Below the pieces are notes generated by a model. It ran no database searches. It was not told the DNA's origin and saw only the letters and a list, made by a program, of their open reading frames with translations. DNA of 21,451 nt from Candidatus Woesearchaeota archaeon (lineage in GTDB: Archaea; Nanobdellota; Nanobdellia; SCGC-AAA011-G17; UBA489): positions 1 to 21,451 of the forward strand of contig JACOVP010000028.1 in NCBI GenBank assembly GCA_016177265.1, given 5' to 3'. Below, piece after piece: positions 21,219 through 21,451 of this stretch. Positions within the stretch are counted from its first letter, which is position 1. Every line of letters begins with the position of its first letter. Both the position numbers and the translations under genes were made by a program.

Positions 21219-21334
21219 TTTCTTCTATATAAAACTTTCTCTCTTCTTATACATTTTGTCTAAAAAAGTAGAAAGTTTACGGATGACTTGTTTGTTCTTT
21301 CGGTTTTCATCGGAAGAAATTCGCTAAAAGAGAT

Positions 21335-21384
21335 CTTTTTCAATTTTTTTCCGGCAGATTTGAAAAATTGGAAGAATGAAAAAG
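21335..21384. repeat. Two-step inverted repeat in AT-rich right-end region
   Basis: CAATTTTT (21341-21348) and AAAAATTG (21363-21370) pair around 14 bases containing TTCCGG; just outside, CTTTTT (21335-21340) pairs with AAAAAG (21379-21384) across an 8-base bulge. The 233 bases after 21218 hold no gene that I can see. The repeat may be a regulator site for the small-protein/winged-helix unit or the 3' end signal of a gene beyond the window. Confidence 0.4.
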
Positions 21385-21451
21385 GAGAAGGGCAACCCCC
21401 CAGAAAGTCTCTTATTGGACTAGAAGCTCTTCTCTTCCCACAATAATAAAA

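Noticed and set aside
1..21451. CRISPR array, insertion sequence or prophage
   Set aside because: No regularly spaced direct repeats, transposase, integrase or phage structural genes were seen.

Overview
The window reads as a piece of a small, compact archaeal genome, most likely a DPANN-type archaeon (Woesearchaeota/Pacearchaeota-like; the rank is inferred, not proven). Evidence for Archaea: an Ogg2-type 8-oxoguanine glycosylase, the RNase P protein Rpp21/Rnp4, Pth2-type peptidyl-tRNA hydrolase, RNA polymerase subunit N (Rpb10), a DRG-like TGS GTPase, and TATA boxes of the form TTTATAAA whose first base lies about 29-31 nt before the start codon of many genes, which implies leaderless or nearly leaderless mRNAs.

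Layout. 1-2441: two tandem paralogous cell-surface proteins (the first cut by the window edge) with a shared C-terminal module and a C-terminal membrane anchor; the second is packed with N-glycosylation sequons. 2442-2675: intergenic, holding an unusually long imperfect hairpin. 2676-3512: a shortened DRG/TGS GTPase with degenerate G motifs. 3553-10968: a 2471-residue secreted, C-terminally anchored protein combining a beta-helix region, a complete metallophosphoesterase domain, IPT/TIG and Ig-like repeats, Cys-rich and Ca-binding-like motifs, and a poly-Gly linker. 11022-12107: 2-Cys peroxiredoxin and an acidic coiled-coil lipoprotein. 12140-13395: a base-excision-repair pair, Ogg2 and endonuclease III, overlapping by ATGA. 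13427-15202: an unknown protein, an HPF-like ribosome-binding protein overlapping pth2 by ATGA, and another unknown protein.

From 15217 on, most genes are on the minus strand: an AbiE-like pair (winged-helix regulator plus nucleotidyltransferase) with a palindromic operator-like site at its promoter; a solitary 5S rRNA gene (plus strand, 16673-16793); a small membrane protein; a second lipoprotein divergent from rnp4 (plus strand); a SprT-like zinc protease with a small unknown partner; then rpoN, which lies in no single open frame because it needs one +1 shift after codon 8, and whose start overlaps the stop of a LAGLIDADG-plus-winged-helix gene by ATGA. The right end holds a two-gene unit of a small conserved-looking protein and a winged-helix regulator, followed by about 230 bases of AT-rich sequence with inverted repeats.

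Functional themes are surface display and adhesion, oxidative damage defence (peroxiredoxin, Ogg2, Nth), translation and RNA maintenance (5S rRNA, Pth2, HPF-like, RNase P subunit), and a few accessory elements (AbiE-like pair, LAGLIDADG protein). The most interesting points are the frameshifted rpoN coupled to a LAGLIDADG gene, the giant phosphoesterase surface protein, the degenerate DRG GTPase and the long intergenic hairpin.
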